64,000 nt of DNA, taken from positions 1 to 64,000 of the forward strand of contig JAVBRU010000023.1 in NCBI GenBank assembly GCA_031547595.1. The letters run 5' to 3'. The DNA is from JAVBRU01 sp031547595 (lineage in GTDB: Bacteria > Bacillota > Clostridia > Christensenellales > Aristaeellaceae). The position numbers and the translations under genes were made by a program. The notes under the pieces were generated by a model, which was given only the letters and a program-made list of their open reading frames with translations, was not told the origin of the DNA and made no database searches. This document shows positions 34,293-43,184 of this stretch, piece by piece (the stretch's first letter is position 1; each line of letters begins with the position of its first letter).

Positions 34293-34350
34293 TTGACACG
34301 GATTCATCGACATGCTATTATTGTTACGCAAATATTACGTATTTATTACG
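34293..34350 (+). promoter_or_regulatory. Promoter followed by three WalR-like direct repeats
   Basis: TTGACA (34293) and TATTAT (34316) with 17-bp spacing. Just downstream TTACG repeats at 34324, 34335 and 34346, exactly 11 bp apart. On the minus strand this is CGTAAT-N5-CGTAAT-N5-CGTAAC, close to the WalR/PhoP consensus TGTWAH-N5-TGTWAH. The placement after the -10 suggests repression. Confidence 0.5.
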
Positions 34351-34451
34351 GAAACGATGCACTTATTTAACAAATATTATCTTTGCAATGATAAATGAAC
34401 GCCGTCAGGCGAAGAAATAGAGAGACTGGCTTTTTGAGGAGGACGGAATTG

Positions 34452-35855
34452 ATGAAACGGTATGGGAGAGTGTTAATCTGTGTACTGATGGTTTGTTTAT
34501 TTTTCCCTGGTATTGGAATGGCGCAAACGCAAGAGGAGTGGAATCTTTCGTGCGTCTATAAGCTCAGCGTGTCTTCTCCGGTATACTCCAGAACCAGCGG
34601 GTATGGCCGGGATAACCCCAGAGGGGATTATGTGACCACATTGTCTGCCAACACCTATGTTAAAAAGGGGGGCGGATCGGGCTGGGTTCAGGTTACGTGG
34701 ATGTCTGGCGGCTCCACCAGCAGCGGCTATGTGTGGAGCGAGGACCTTGTGCGCTGCGCTTCCATGGTGCTTGTCAAGGACGGCGACCAGGAGATCATGA
34801 CCGACGTGAGCGAGCTGGACCCGAACCATGATGCGATTGTGAATAACAATCACGTGAAGGAGCTGGCGCCCAGCCTGGATGCGGGCGATTACTCCAATGT
34901 GACGTATATCAAACCGACGTCGTATATTGATCAGGCGGTTCAAAACGCGACCACCGAACAGGAAAAGTGGGAGCTGCACTGCTCCAAGAAAACGACTACA
35001 TCCACCACGGTGTACCGCAGTGGCAATCAGAATGAAGTGCTGATGACCATCCCCGCAGGCACCTACTTCGATATCACAAATAGCGGAACGAAGTGGACAG
35101 GCATCGAGTTTATGATCGATGGCACGCGCTACAAAGGCATGATCGCTGGTTCATCTAATTATGCCGAGACCTATACGCAGGTCACCGGTGAGGACGGGAT
35201 GCCCGATGCCGTGCACGAGCTGGACCCTCGTTATCAGGCCATTGTCAACGGTGGCGGCAGCGGCTCCAACCCTTCTTCTTCTAACCCGTCTGCGGAGCCT
35301 GCAGTAGCCAACGGCACCTCCGTATCCCTGCTGGAGCTTGGCACCGTAACGGCCAAGGTTTCAAGCGGTGGCAAGACCATGGAAGTCCCCGTCGCGGATC
35401 TGGTGTTTGCAGCCGATATCCCCGAGGACAAAAAAATGGCGGTGGTGTATGCGCCCCGCACCGGCAAGGCAACGCTTCGCAGCAGCGCTTCCAAAGACGC
35501 CCGCGCGATCAAACAGTGCAAGGCCGGGACCATTGTGGCTGTTTTAGGAATCGGTAACACCTTTACCAAGGTAAACTACAACGGCACGGCGGGCTATATC
35601 CTCACCAGCTGCCTGCAGTTCCACGCGCCTGTAGAAGAAACGCAGGGCAACGCCCTCATCAGCTACAACGGCAAAACCAACGGCTCCACCACCGTGAACA
35701 TCCGCAACCAATCGGAAAAGGACAGCGCCAAGGTGGCCGTATGGAAAACGGGTACCGAAGTGATTGTACTGTCCCATGCGGACGGGTGGTACGAGATCGA
35801 AGCCAAGGGTATCCGTGGATTCGTGATGGAGGAATTTGTGACCGTTCAACAATAA
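34452..35855 (+). CDS. Secreted protein with several SH3-like domains
   Basis: 467 residues. Signal peptide 1-24. Four SH3-like stretches are seen: about 32-96, 168-235, 325-390 and 405-462. The last two are clearest (ATLRSSASKDARAI; VNIRNQSEKD to GWYEIEAKGIRGFV). A Ser/Asn/Pro linker near 275-290 separates the pairs. No catalytic domain is present, so it is probably a wall-binding or sensing protein. ATG 34452 has GAGGAGGA 8 nt upstream. Confidence 0.75.
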   Translation: MKRYGRVLICVLMVCLFFPGIGMAQTQEEWNLSCVYKLSVSSPVYSRTSGYGRDNPRGDYVTTLSANTYVKKGGGSGWVQVTWMSGGSTSSGYVWSEDLVRCASMVLVKDGDQEIMTDVSELDPNHDAIVNNNHVKELAPSLDAGDYSNVTYIKPTSYIDQAVQNATTEQEKWELHCSKKTTTSTTVYRSGNQNEVLMTIPAGTYFDITNSGTKWTGIEFMIDGTRYKGMIAGSSNYAETYTQVTGEDGMPDAVHELDPRYQAIVNGGGSGSNPSSSNPSAEPAVANGTSVSLLELGTVTAKVSSGGKTMEVPVADLVFAADIPEDKKMAVVYAPRTGKATLRSSASKDARAIKQCKAGTIVAVLGIGNTFTKVNYNGTAGYILTSCLQFHAPVEETQGNALISYNGKTNGSTTVNIRNQSEKDSAKVAVWKTGTEVIVLSHADGWYEIEAKGIRGFVMEEFVTVQQ

Positions 35856-35864
35856 GAAATAGGA

Positions 35865-35904
35865 AAGAGCTGCTGCAGATGAAAATCCACAGCAGCTCTT
35901 TTAC
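35865..35904. terminator. Bidirectional terminator between convergent genes
   Basis: AAGAGCTGCTG/CAGCAGCTCTT 11-bp perfect stem with T runs on both strands; serves the SH3 gene and the MATE gene. Confidence 0.85.
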
Positions 35905-35913
35905 GTTGTATGA

Positions 35914-37365
35914 TTATACCTTGATGCTGGCCCACTTGCCGCTGGAAAAGCGCGGATAGAAGAACATAAAGCGCAGCACCAGCTCGAACAACCCAAACAC
36001 CCATGCGCCGCCCAGCTCAAAATGGAACACATACACGGCGAGCGCCGCCAGCACCGGGCGCACAATGCTGACGCAAATGGTGGCGACCATTGCCACATAC
36101 AGGTTGTCGCCCGCGCCGCGAAGGCCGCTGGATAACACCACGGAGCTGGTCTGAAACGGTTGAATGAAAGCCAGCACCATCAGCGCCTGCGCGGCATAAT
36201 AAATCACCTGCTCGGCGTTGGGCGTGGTGCTGTCCAGGAAAAGGCCGGGCAGCTGATAGCGGAAGGTAATCAGGATCGCGGCCAATATCACGGAAATCAT
36301 CAGCGCCACACGCTGGGCAACCTTGCCATACAGCATCGACAGGTCGGCGCGTTTTCGGCCGAGGTTTTGCCCAACCAACGAGGTGGCGGCAACACCCAGG
36401 CCATCGCCAAAGGTGAAGGTGATGTTGATAAACTGCATGCCAATGCCGTGTGCGGCATACATCACCGTGCCCAGGCTGTACATGATGCGGGCATAGATGA
36501 AGAAGCCAAAGCGCACGCCCACCTGCTCCACGGCGGCGTTGCCGCCAATTTTGATGATGGACTTCATGGCGTCTTTGTTGATCCGCCAGGAATCATGGCG
36601 CGAAATATGCAGGTATCCACGCCATTTGCCGCCAATCAGCACCGTGCCCAGCGCAAAAAGCGCGCCGCAGGCCATGCCGATCACAGAAGCGATGGCGGCG
36701 CCGCGCACCTCCAGCCGGGGGAAGCCAAAGTTGCCGCCGATGAGCAGGTAGTTAAACACCATATTGATCAGGTTGCTGGCCACATTGACCACCATGGTGA
36801 TTTTGGTGTTGCCAATGCCGCGCTGTCCGGCGCAAATGCACATGGCCAGGGCATTGATGGGCATAGCGTAGCTCATGATGCGGAAATAATCCGTAGAATC
36901 CTTCAGCACCCGCGCGTCCGCTGGGGTGTTAGTGTTGGCGCCTGCCAGGCGCATCATGGCCTCGGGCATAGAGATGGCAATGGTCATCAGCACCATCGCC
37001 ATGCCAAGCACCAGCATCATGGCGTTGCGCAGGGTGGTGTTGGCGTCTGCCTGGCGTTCTTCGCCCTTGCGGCGGGCGATGATGGCAGTAACGCCCACGT
37101 TCATTGCAAAAAACAGGCACATGAATATCATGCGCGGCTGGCCGGGCAATGTGACGGCGGCAATGGCCTCTTCGCCCAGAAAACCCACCATCGCTGTATC
37201 CACCGCGCCAATCATGCTCATCAGCACCATTTCGATCAGCGAGGGGAAAGCGATGCGCATCACATCCTGGTATGCAGTTTTTGTATCCGGCAGATCACCC
37301 AGCCGCTTGTCCGGCTTTACCATGTGCTCTGGCATAAAGAACCGCTTGATAAAGTTTGCTTGCAC
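35914..37365 (-). CDS. MATE-family multidrug/Na+ antiporter
   Basis: 483 residues with about 12 membrane segments in two related halves. ITYPE-like MATE landmarks include PSLIEMVLMSMIGAVDTAMV near the start, RGIGNTK and GLRGAGDN. It exports drugs or metabolites using H+ or Na+. The start is GTG 37365; AAAGGCGG lies about 12 nt upstream, rather far. The in-frame ATG at 37335 has no ribosome site, so the start is uncertain. Confidence 0.88.
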   Translation of the reverse strand: MQANFIKRFFMPEHMVKPDKRLGDLPDTKTAYQDVMRIAFPSLIEMVLMSMIGAVDTAMVGFLGEEAIAAVTLPGQPRMIFMCLFFAMNVGVTAIIARRKGEERQADANTTLRNAMMLVLGMAMVLMTIAISMPEAMMRLAGANTNTPADARVLKDSTDYFRIMSYAMPINALAMCICAGQRGIGNTKITMVVNVASNLINMVFNYLLIGGNFGFPRLEVRGAAIASVIGMACGALFALGTVLIGGKWRGYLHISRHDSWRINKDAMKSIIKIGGNAAVEQVGVRFGFFIYARIMYSLGTVMYAAHGIGMQFINITFTFGDGLGVAATSLVGQNLGRKRADLSMLYGKVAQRVALMISVILAAILITFRYQLPGLFLDSTTPNAEQVIYYAAQALMVLAFIQPFQTSSVVLSSGLRGAGDNLYVAMVATICVSIVRPVLAALAVYVFHFELGGAWVFGLFELVLRFMFFYPRFSSGKWASIKV

Positions 37366-37527
37366 GGGAAAGAAGACCGCCTTTCAATTGATCACACACG
37401 ATTGCCAGTATACCATAGTCTGTGTCGTTTTGCATCTGATTTTGTGTTTTTTTATGGCTTTTTGTTTTACAGGGGAGAGTGGTTTGGGCATTGGTTCATG
37501 TTGACATTGATGTTTATGCGATGTGTG

Positions 37528-37536
37528 TGCTATAAT
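37528..37536 (+). promoter_or_regulatory. Extended -10 promoter of the GH18 gene
   Basis: TGCTATAAT with the ATG 43 nt downstream. A TTGACA at 37501 is too far away (24 bp) to be its -35. Confidence 0.5.
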
Positions 37537-37578
37537 GCTATTAGTATTTCGATAATTTCATCAAAGGAGGTCTACAAC

Positions 37579-38802
37579 ATGAAACGATGGCTCATGCCCC
37601 TGCTGCTGGTGGCATTGATTTGTACCTTTGTATCGCAAGCGCCGCAGGCCGCCGCTCAAGAGCAGGAGTTGGTCATTTATTTTACCAACTGGGCTGTGCA
37701 TACATCCGATAATGGCCAGGTGAAAAACCTGCCGTGGGACCGCGTATCCTACATCAATCACGCCTTTTGGAAGATCGTACCCGATGGCGAGGGGTATGCC
37801 ATTGCCTCGACCGATACCGCGGCAGATCTGACCAACAGCAAGGCACATTTCAAGCAGTATGAAGAGTATACGGCAAAGTATCCGAATGTGAATGTGATGC
37901 TGTCCATCGGAGGCTGGACGCGCTGCGGATATTTCTCCGCGATGGCGCTGACGGCTGAGACGCGCAAATCCTTTATCGACAGCTGCATCAAAACGCTGAA
38001 GCAGTACCCCTGGCTGGCGGGCATCGATATCGACTGGGAGTATCCCGGCGTAGCGCGTTCCGGTGGCACGGGCGATGAGGGTAACCCCGTGAAGGGCAAG
38101 GACAAAACCAATTATACCCTGTTGCTCAAGGAAATGCGCGCGGCGCTTGACCAGGAGTTTGGCGCGGGCGTTAAGAAGCTGTCCATCTGCGCCAGCAGCG
38201 CGATTGGCACGCTCACCAAGCAAGATTATGCAGCATTGCATCCCTATGTGGATTTGATCAATATCATGTCCTACGATATGACGGGCTCCTACGAGAAAAC
38301 GACCGGGCATCACAGCGCGCTGTACAGCCAAGGTTCGCTGACCACCTCTGCGGCCAATGCGGCGCAGTATATGGTTCAAAAAGGTGTGCCGGCCGAGAAG
38401 ATTTGCATCGGCTCGCCCTTGTACTGTCACGGCTGGAAAAATGTGACCTTGCAGGATAAGATGGTGGGTGCGGCGGCAAGCGGCGCGAACACCGGCGGGG
38501 ATATGAACTGGTCTGCCCTACAGAAGTTTGAGAATGCGGCTGTGGCCGTTGGCACCCCCGGCTGGCATGTGGGGTATGACGAGTTTGCTCAGGCAGCCTA
38601 CCTGTGGAATGACGATCCCAGCTCGTCCTACTACAAAAACTTTTTGACCTATGAGAGCATCCGGTCCTTGGATGCCAAGATTGCGTATATTCTGGATAAC
38701 GCGCTGGCGGGGCTGATTGTGTGGCAGGTGGGCGGCGACAACGTGGCTGCCGGATATCCCATGATCACGCGTATGGCGGAAGGGCTTGGAATCAGGAAGT
38801 AA
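37579..38802 (+). CDS. Secreted glycoside hydrolase family 18 (chitinase-like) protein
   Basis: 407 residues. Signal peptide 1-26. The TIM barrel carries SIGGW at 109-113 and the catalytic motif D150-I-D152-W-E154, all intact. Later landmarks are MSYDMTG and the terminal tryptophan strand IVWQVGGDN. It could cleave chitin, N-glycans or, as in spore-coat YaaH/YvbX relatives, muropeptide-linked GlcNAc. No carbohydrate-binding module is present. AAAGGAGG lies 9 nt before the ATG. The in-frame open stretch upstream to 36160 is antisense to the MATE gene. Confidence 0.9.
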   Translation: MKRWLMPLLLVALICTFVSQAPQAAAQEQELVIYFTNWAVHTSDNGQVKNLPWDRVSYINHAFWKIVPDGEGYAIASTDTAADLTNSKAHFKQYEEYTAKYPNVNVMLSIGGWTRCGYFSAMALTAETRKSFIDSCIKTLKQYPWLAGIDIDWEYPGVARSGGTGDEGNPVKGKDKTNYTLLLKEMRAALDQEFGAGVKKLSICASSAIGTLTKQDYAALHPYVDLINIMSYDMTGSYEKTTGHHSALYSQGSLTTSAANAAQYMVQKGVPAEKICIGSPLYCHGWKNVTLQDKMVGAAASGANTGGDMNWSALQKFENAAVAVGTPGWHVGYDEFAQAAYLWNDDPSSSYYKNFLTYESIRSLDAKIAYILDNALAGLIVWQVGGDNVAAGYPMITRMAEGLGIRK

Positions 38803-38826
38803 GCGAACCAAATGAATCAATCAGCG

Positions 38827-38870
38827 AAAGGGCATGTTTTTTGCGAAAAGCAGGGAATAAGCCCTTTTGC
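38827..38870 (+). terminator. Probable terminator after the GH18 gene
   Basis: AAAGGGC and GCCCTTT arms with a long partly paired loop, then TTGCTTTT. Confidence 0.55.
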
Positions 38871-38923
38871 TTTTCCAATGAAATGACGTTTATCTGCACT
38901 TTATTGATGGGAGGTGAAAAAGA

Positions 38924-40471
38924 GTGGATTATGAGGGCATCGCCGCGATGGCCGATAAAACTTTCGCCTGGTCGGTTTCTCGCACCTTTTCGCGAGAGGA
39001 AGCGGAAGAACTGACACAGGAAATTCTGCTGCAAGCCCTGAAAAGCATCGGCACACTTCGCGATGACAACCGGTTTGAGCCGTGGTTTTGGCGTCTTGCC
39101 GACATCACGTTAAAAGTGTTCAAGCGCGGCAAGATGAAAAGCAGAAACATGGTGTCATACGATGAAGCCGTGCACCTGGCTTTTGAAGAGGAACATGATT
39201 TTGCATCCGATGAAGAGTATCAGAACCTCCGGCAGATGGTTGCTCAGCTGTCCACAGCTTACCGGGATATCATCGTGATGTACTATTACGACAATGTATC
39301 CTGCAAGGCGATCGCTCAGCAGCTTGGACTGCCGGAGGGCACAGTGACCTACCGGCTCTCTCTGGCGCGAAACAGATTGAAAGAGAGGTATGACCAAATG
39401 AATGAAACCGCATTGAAACCTGTGCAATTGAAGATACGGATCAAGGGTGGGGGCAACTACAACGGAGATGACAAGCCGTTTCCCTGGCAGTACATGGACG
39501 ATGCGCTGTCGCAAAATATCCTGTGGTACGCGTACCGCACGCCCAAAACGGTGGAGGAGCTTTCCGAACTAACCGGTGTTCCTGCGTTTTATGTAGAAGA
39601 CAGAATCGAAAATCTGATCAAACGGGAGGCTATGATTTGCCCGCGAAAGGCAACGGTACAGACCAACTTTATCATCTTTGATAGGGAAATCAACCAGTAT
39701 GCGCCCGCACATTCCGGTGCATTTGCAGACGCAGTGGCAGGGCAATTCTTGGTGCTGGCGCGGCAGCTGACGCAGAAAGTGTTAGACACAGGTGTACAAA
39801 CGGCAGGACGATCCACTGATGAAATGATATGTCTGTTATCAGCGATGCTGCTGGAAAAATTCGTACCCGATTATGAGCCGGGTCCATACAAAAGACATGG
39901 GCGAAAATATGACGGTGGCCTGTGGGAGTACACCGGATTTTTGCAAGACGGGTCTTGCGGCGGCGATGTGGGCATGGGTATGGAAAAATCCATGAACAAC
40001 TATGAGAGCGGAAAGCTGGCGCATTACTCCTATCATTTTGCGCCCTTTACCTACCGCAAGATGATGTACGACCATGAAATCGATGTCTGTCATGCCGTTT
40101 TGAATCAACAGGCGCTAAACGAAAAGCAAAAAGAGTATGCTGTAAAAATGCTTGCGGACGGATATCTGGCAAGGGACGGGGCGGGGAATATCACTTGCGC
40201 TATTCCGATACTCACCAAAGCGCAATATGAGCTGTTCGTCAAATCGGCCAAAACCATCTTTGCAGAATTTTTGCCACACTATACCGAGGAAGTAAAAAAA
40301 TATTTGAAAGGCTATATGAGGTTGTTCCCCAAACATCTGAAAGAAGCGGCGGAGCGGAACTGCTTTTACGTGTTTGTGGCACTGTTTAAGGCGGTTGCGG
40401 CGGATTGGCTGCGCAAGGGGCAGATCACGCTGCCAGACAGCGCGGTTTGCGACATACTGATCGAGCAATAA
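38924..40471 (+). CDS. ECF-type RNA polymerase sigma factor with long C-terminal extension
   Basis: 515 residues. Region 2 is at about 8-72 (EEAEELTQEILLQALKSIGT, WFWRLADI) and region 4 at about 100-160 (DIIVMYYYDNVSCKAIAQQL, LPEGTVTYRLSLARNRLKE). After that come 350 residues not found in basic ECF factors. Residues about 185-235 look like a winged helix (TPKTVEELSELTGVPAFYV), and the rest is helical with no assigned family. The extension may sense a signal, since no anti-sigma gene is adjacent. It starts with GTG behind GGGAGGTG. Confidence 0.8.
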   Translation: MDYEGIAAMADKTFAWSVSRTFSREEAEELTQEILLQALKSIGTLRDDNRFEPWFWRLADITLKVFKRGKMKSRNMVSYDEAVHLAFEEEHDFASDEEYQNLRQMVAQLSTAYRDIIVMYYYDNVSCKAIAQQLGLPEGTVTYRLSLARNRLKERYDQMNETALKPVQLKIRIKGGGNYNGDDKPFPWQYMDDALSQNILWYAYRTPKTVEELSELTGVPAFYVEDRIENLIKREAMICPRKATVQTNFIIFDREINQYAPAHSGAFADAVAGQFLVLARQLTQKVLDTGVQTAGRSTDEMICLLSAMLLEKFVPDYEPGPYKRHGRKYDGGLWEYTGFLQDGSCGGDVGMGMEKSMNNYESGKLAHYSYHFAPFTYRKMMYDHEIDVCHAVLNQQALNEKQKEYAVKMLADGYLARDGAGNITCAIPILTKAQYELFVKSAKTIFAEFLPHYTEEVKKYLKGYMRLFPKHLKEAAERNCFYVFVALFKAVAADWLRKGQITLPDSAVCDILIEQ

Positions 40472-40478
40472 TCAAAAG

Positions 40479-40511
40479 GCAGGCAGCGGTTTTCGCCGTG
40501 CCTGCTTTTTT
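40479..40511. terminator. Terminator between the sigma factor and capA genes
   Basis: GCAGGCA/TGCCTGC stem extended by GCG/CGC around TTTT, then six T on the plus strand. It mainly serves the plus-strand sigma gene. Confidence 0.75.
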
Positions 40512-40522
40512 ATACCAACTGT

Positions 40523-41890
40523 TTATTTTGTGCTGGCAGGGGAGTTGGCCAGCAACTGTTCGATCTGATTGCGGGAGCGCCCCATGAATGTTGCCTGGTC
40601 GTCATTCATGGTGGCCGGGGCTGTATCGCTGCTGCACACCACCCTGTAGATATACTTCCCGCTGAAGGTTTGCCCCCAGAGGTACGTGGGGGTGTAGGTG
40701 ATGTAATCAAAGGAAACTGTGCCTTTGGTCACATTGCAGATGACCTGTAGATTGAGCAAGTAGCCACTGATGACATCGCGGGAGTCGCGGGATTGCGCCA
40801 TCAAATTGCCCAGCGAGTATGCCACCAGCGCCCGGCGTGTTTCGCCGCTGGCAGCCTTGGCTTCCACGATCTCTGTGGCCAGCGCAACGGTGGCATTGCC
40901 CACGATAATGTCCGCACCCAGCGCGGTGATTTTCTGTGCTTTCTCGCGCATGCTAGCGGCTGTTTCCTTGCTCTTGCCGTCTTTATCGCAATTCCAGAAA
41001 AGCGATACCAGCACCACCTGAGCGCCTTGGCTGCGGGCAGATTGAATGTCCGCGCCAATCTTAAGCATATCAATGGTGCTCAGCATGCCCTTGCATTTGC
41101 CATCCAGGTTGGTTTTGGACTGATTGGTGAAGGAATCCGTATATCCCAAAACGGCAATACGCACATTGTTGACTGTGATAATCTGAATGTTGGAATGATC
41201 GGCCGTCTGCACACCGCCATAGGCCATGCCTGCATTGCTGATGGCTTTTGCTGTGGCGGTCACGCCATTTTGCCCTTCATGCAGCGTATTCTTGGCGTTG
41301 AGCATCAGCAAATCAAACCCGCTGCCCTGTATGGCTACCGCCGCTTCCGGCGCAGCCAGCACATCGCCATAGCTGCTGGCATCAGCAGTCAATACGTTGT
41401 TGAGCGTGGCGATATTGAGGTCTGCATGGATGTGCTTGGACAGAAACTCGAACATTGGGGTATAGTCCATCGTGGATTTGGTTTTGCAGCCATCGGACAC
41501 CTTGGTTTGCAGGTTGATCAGGCCACCGACTGTGAGGGTAAAGCTGTAAGTGGTGTCCGGTACGACAGGCTCCGGCGTAGGGGTGACGACCGGGGTGTCG
41601 GTTGTTTGCTGCACTTGCAGTGCGGGGGGATTGTCGCCGGTATTTGTGGCAGCGCCGGTGGGTGGTATGGTATAGGTGGTGATTTTGACGGTGGAGGTGG
41701 GCGCGGCGGATGGCTGCTGGCCACTGGACTGTATCCCAAGTGCGCTGATAAAGGTCTGTGCATCGGCAGAAACATCCTTGGATGGATCAATCAAAATGGA
41801 AAACACAAACACACACCCCACAAGCACAATGCCTGTCAGGCACAGCATCAGGATACTGCCAATGGAAAGCCGCCGGTTCCACGCTTTCAT
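40523..41890 (-). CDS. CapA-family protein (metallophosphatase-like)
   Basis: 455 residues. A membrane segment (12-34) acts as anchor, a Thr/Pro-rich linker spans about 60-110, and a CapA domain (PF09587) follows, with VGGLINLQTK, FDLLMLNAKNTLHEGQNG and the late GADIIVGNATVAL region. The canonical metal residues of CapA (GDxxL, NxxN, GHxHx) look changed: GG replaces GD and the HPH-like motif is absent, so activity may be lost. Its ribosome site lies inside the end of hom, so translation is coupled. Confidence 0.75.
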   Translation of the reverse strand: MKAWNRRLSIGSILMLCLTGIVLVGCVFVFSILIDPSKDVSADAQTFISALGIQSSGQQPSAAPTSTVKITTYTIPPTGAATNTGDNPPALQVQQTTDTPVVTPTPEPVVPDTTYSFTLTVGGLINLQTKVSDGCKTKSTMDYTPMFEFLSKHIHADLNIATLNNVLTADASSYGDVLAAPEAAVAIQGSGFDLLMLNAKNTLHEGQNGVTATAKAISNAGMAYGGVQTADHSNIQIITVNNVRIAVLGYTDSFTNQSKTNLDGKCKGMLSTIDMLKIGADIQSARSQGAQVVLVSLFWNCDKDGKSKETAASMREKAQKITALGADIIVGNATVALATEIVEAKAASGETRRALVAYSLGNLMAQSRDSRDVISGYLLNLQVICNVTKGTVSFDYITYTPTYLWGQTFSGKYIYRVVCSSDTAPATMNDDQATFMGRSRNQIEQLLANSPASTK

Positions 41891-41893
41891 GCA

Positions 41894-43174
41894 CTATCTT
41901 CCTTCTACACGAATCATGCTTTCAAGTTTTGCACAGGCAGGGTCGATGGCGGCGAGGGCGTCGCGCACGGCATGCTCGCCCGCGGTGTGGGTGATCAGCA
42001 CAATGGGCACTGTGCCGCTGCCATTTGCGCCGCGCTGCATGAGGTTGCGTATGCTGACGCCATGCTCGCCAAAGCAGGTTGTGATGTGGCCCAGCACGCC
42101 CGGCATATCGCTGGCGGACAGGCGCACATAGAAGCCGCACTGCCAGTCGTCTGTCACAGACAGCTCGTCCGACAGGGCGTTGGTGTTGTGGACGCTGGGG
42201 TGGCGCGCCACGGGATGCGCCGCGGCATACAGCATATCGCTGACCACCGCGCTGGCGGTGGGCGCGCTGCCCGCGCCGCGGCCAAAGAGCATCATATCCT
42301 GGCAGGCATGGCCCTGCACGAAAACAGCATTGAAAGAGCCGCTGACCGACGCCAAGGGATGCGCGTTCGGGATAAAGGTGGGGTGAACACGGGCGTCAAT
42401 CACGCTGCCTTCGCGCTTGGCAATGGCGAGCAGCTTCAGGCAATAGCCAAGCTCCTTGCCATAGGCGATATCCTGGGCTGCAATGTGGGAGATGCCCTCG
42501 CGGTACACATGTTCAAAAGGAATGCGCGCGTGGAACGCCAAAGAGGAGAGGATCGACAGCTTATACGCCGCGTCATAGCCCTCCACGTCGCTGGTGGGGT
42601 CAGGCTCGGCCAGGCCCAGCTTTTGCGCGTCCTTGAGTACATCGGCGTAGGCTTCGCCATTGTCGCTCATGCGGGTCAAAATATAGTTGGTGGTGCCATT
42701 CACAATGCCCATCATGGCCTGGATGCGGTTGGCCTGCAAAGAGTCCGTCAGCGTGCGGATGATGGGAATCGCGCCGCAAACGCCTGCTTCATAATACAGG
42801 CCGGCGTTATTTGCCATAGCGGCACCTTGCAGCAGGTGCCAATTGAGCGCCAGCGCCATTTTGTTGGCCGTCACAACAGTTTTGCCATTTTTGAGGGCAC
42901 GCAGCATATATTCTGTAGCGGGCTCCTCGCCGCCCATAAACTCGGCGATCAGCTCAATTTCCGGGTCGTCCGTCACATCGGCAGGGGTGGTGGTGAACAG
43001 GTGCTGCGGCACGCAGGCATCACGGGTTTTGGAAGGGTCGCGAACCAGTATGCGCTTGATCACAAATGATACATCCTGGCGGTGCAAAACCGCCTCCTGC
43101 ATATCCTGAAGCAGTGTCCACACGCCGCAGCCAATGTTGCCGCAGCCCAAAAATCCTACAGTGATGGTCTTCAT
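41894..43174 (-). CDS. hom: Homoserine dehydrogenase
   Basis: 426 residues. The Rossmann fold starts with VGFLGCGNIGCGVW. The catalytic middle has VNGTTNYIL, and SDVEGYDAAYKLSIL contains the lysine and aspartate used in hydride transfer. Residues about 345-426 form an ACT domain, as in threonine-inhibited enzymes. It converts aspartate semialdehyde to homoserine. It is the third gene of the S component-coaX-hom-capA operon, 10 nt after coaX. Confidence 0.95.
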   Translation of the reverse strand: MKTITVGFLGCGNIGCGVWTLLQDMQEAVLHRQDVSFVIKRILVRDPSKTRDACVPQHLFTTTPADVTDDPEIELIAEFMGGEEPATEYMLRALKNGKTVVTANKMALALNWHLLQGAAMANNAGLYYEAGVCGAIPIIRTLTDSLQANRIQAMMGIVNGTTNYILTRMSDNGEAYADVLKDAQKLGLAEPDPTSDVEGYDAAYKLSILSSLAFHARIPFEHVYREGISHIAAQDIAYGKELGYCLKLLAIAKREGSVIDARVHPTFIPNAHPLASVSGSFNAVFVQGHACQDMMLFGRGAGSAPTASAVVSDMLYAAAHPVARHPSVHNTNALSDELSVTDDWQCGFYVRLSASDMPGVLGHITTCFGEHGVSIRNLMQRGANGSGTVPIVLITHTAGEHAVRDALAAIDPACAKLESMIRVEGR

Positions 43175-43184
43175 GGGTTCGTCC

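Noticed and set aside
36160..38802. 880-codon plus-strand frame
   Set aside because: Its first two thirds are antisense to the MATE gene, with His/Gln-rich composition typical of shadow frames. Only the GH18 part from ATG 37579, behind AAAGGAGG and a signal peptide, is real.
40793..43069. 758-codon plus-strand frame across capA and hom
   Set aside because: It spans two well-supported minus-strand genes and has no family features.
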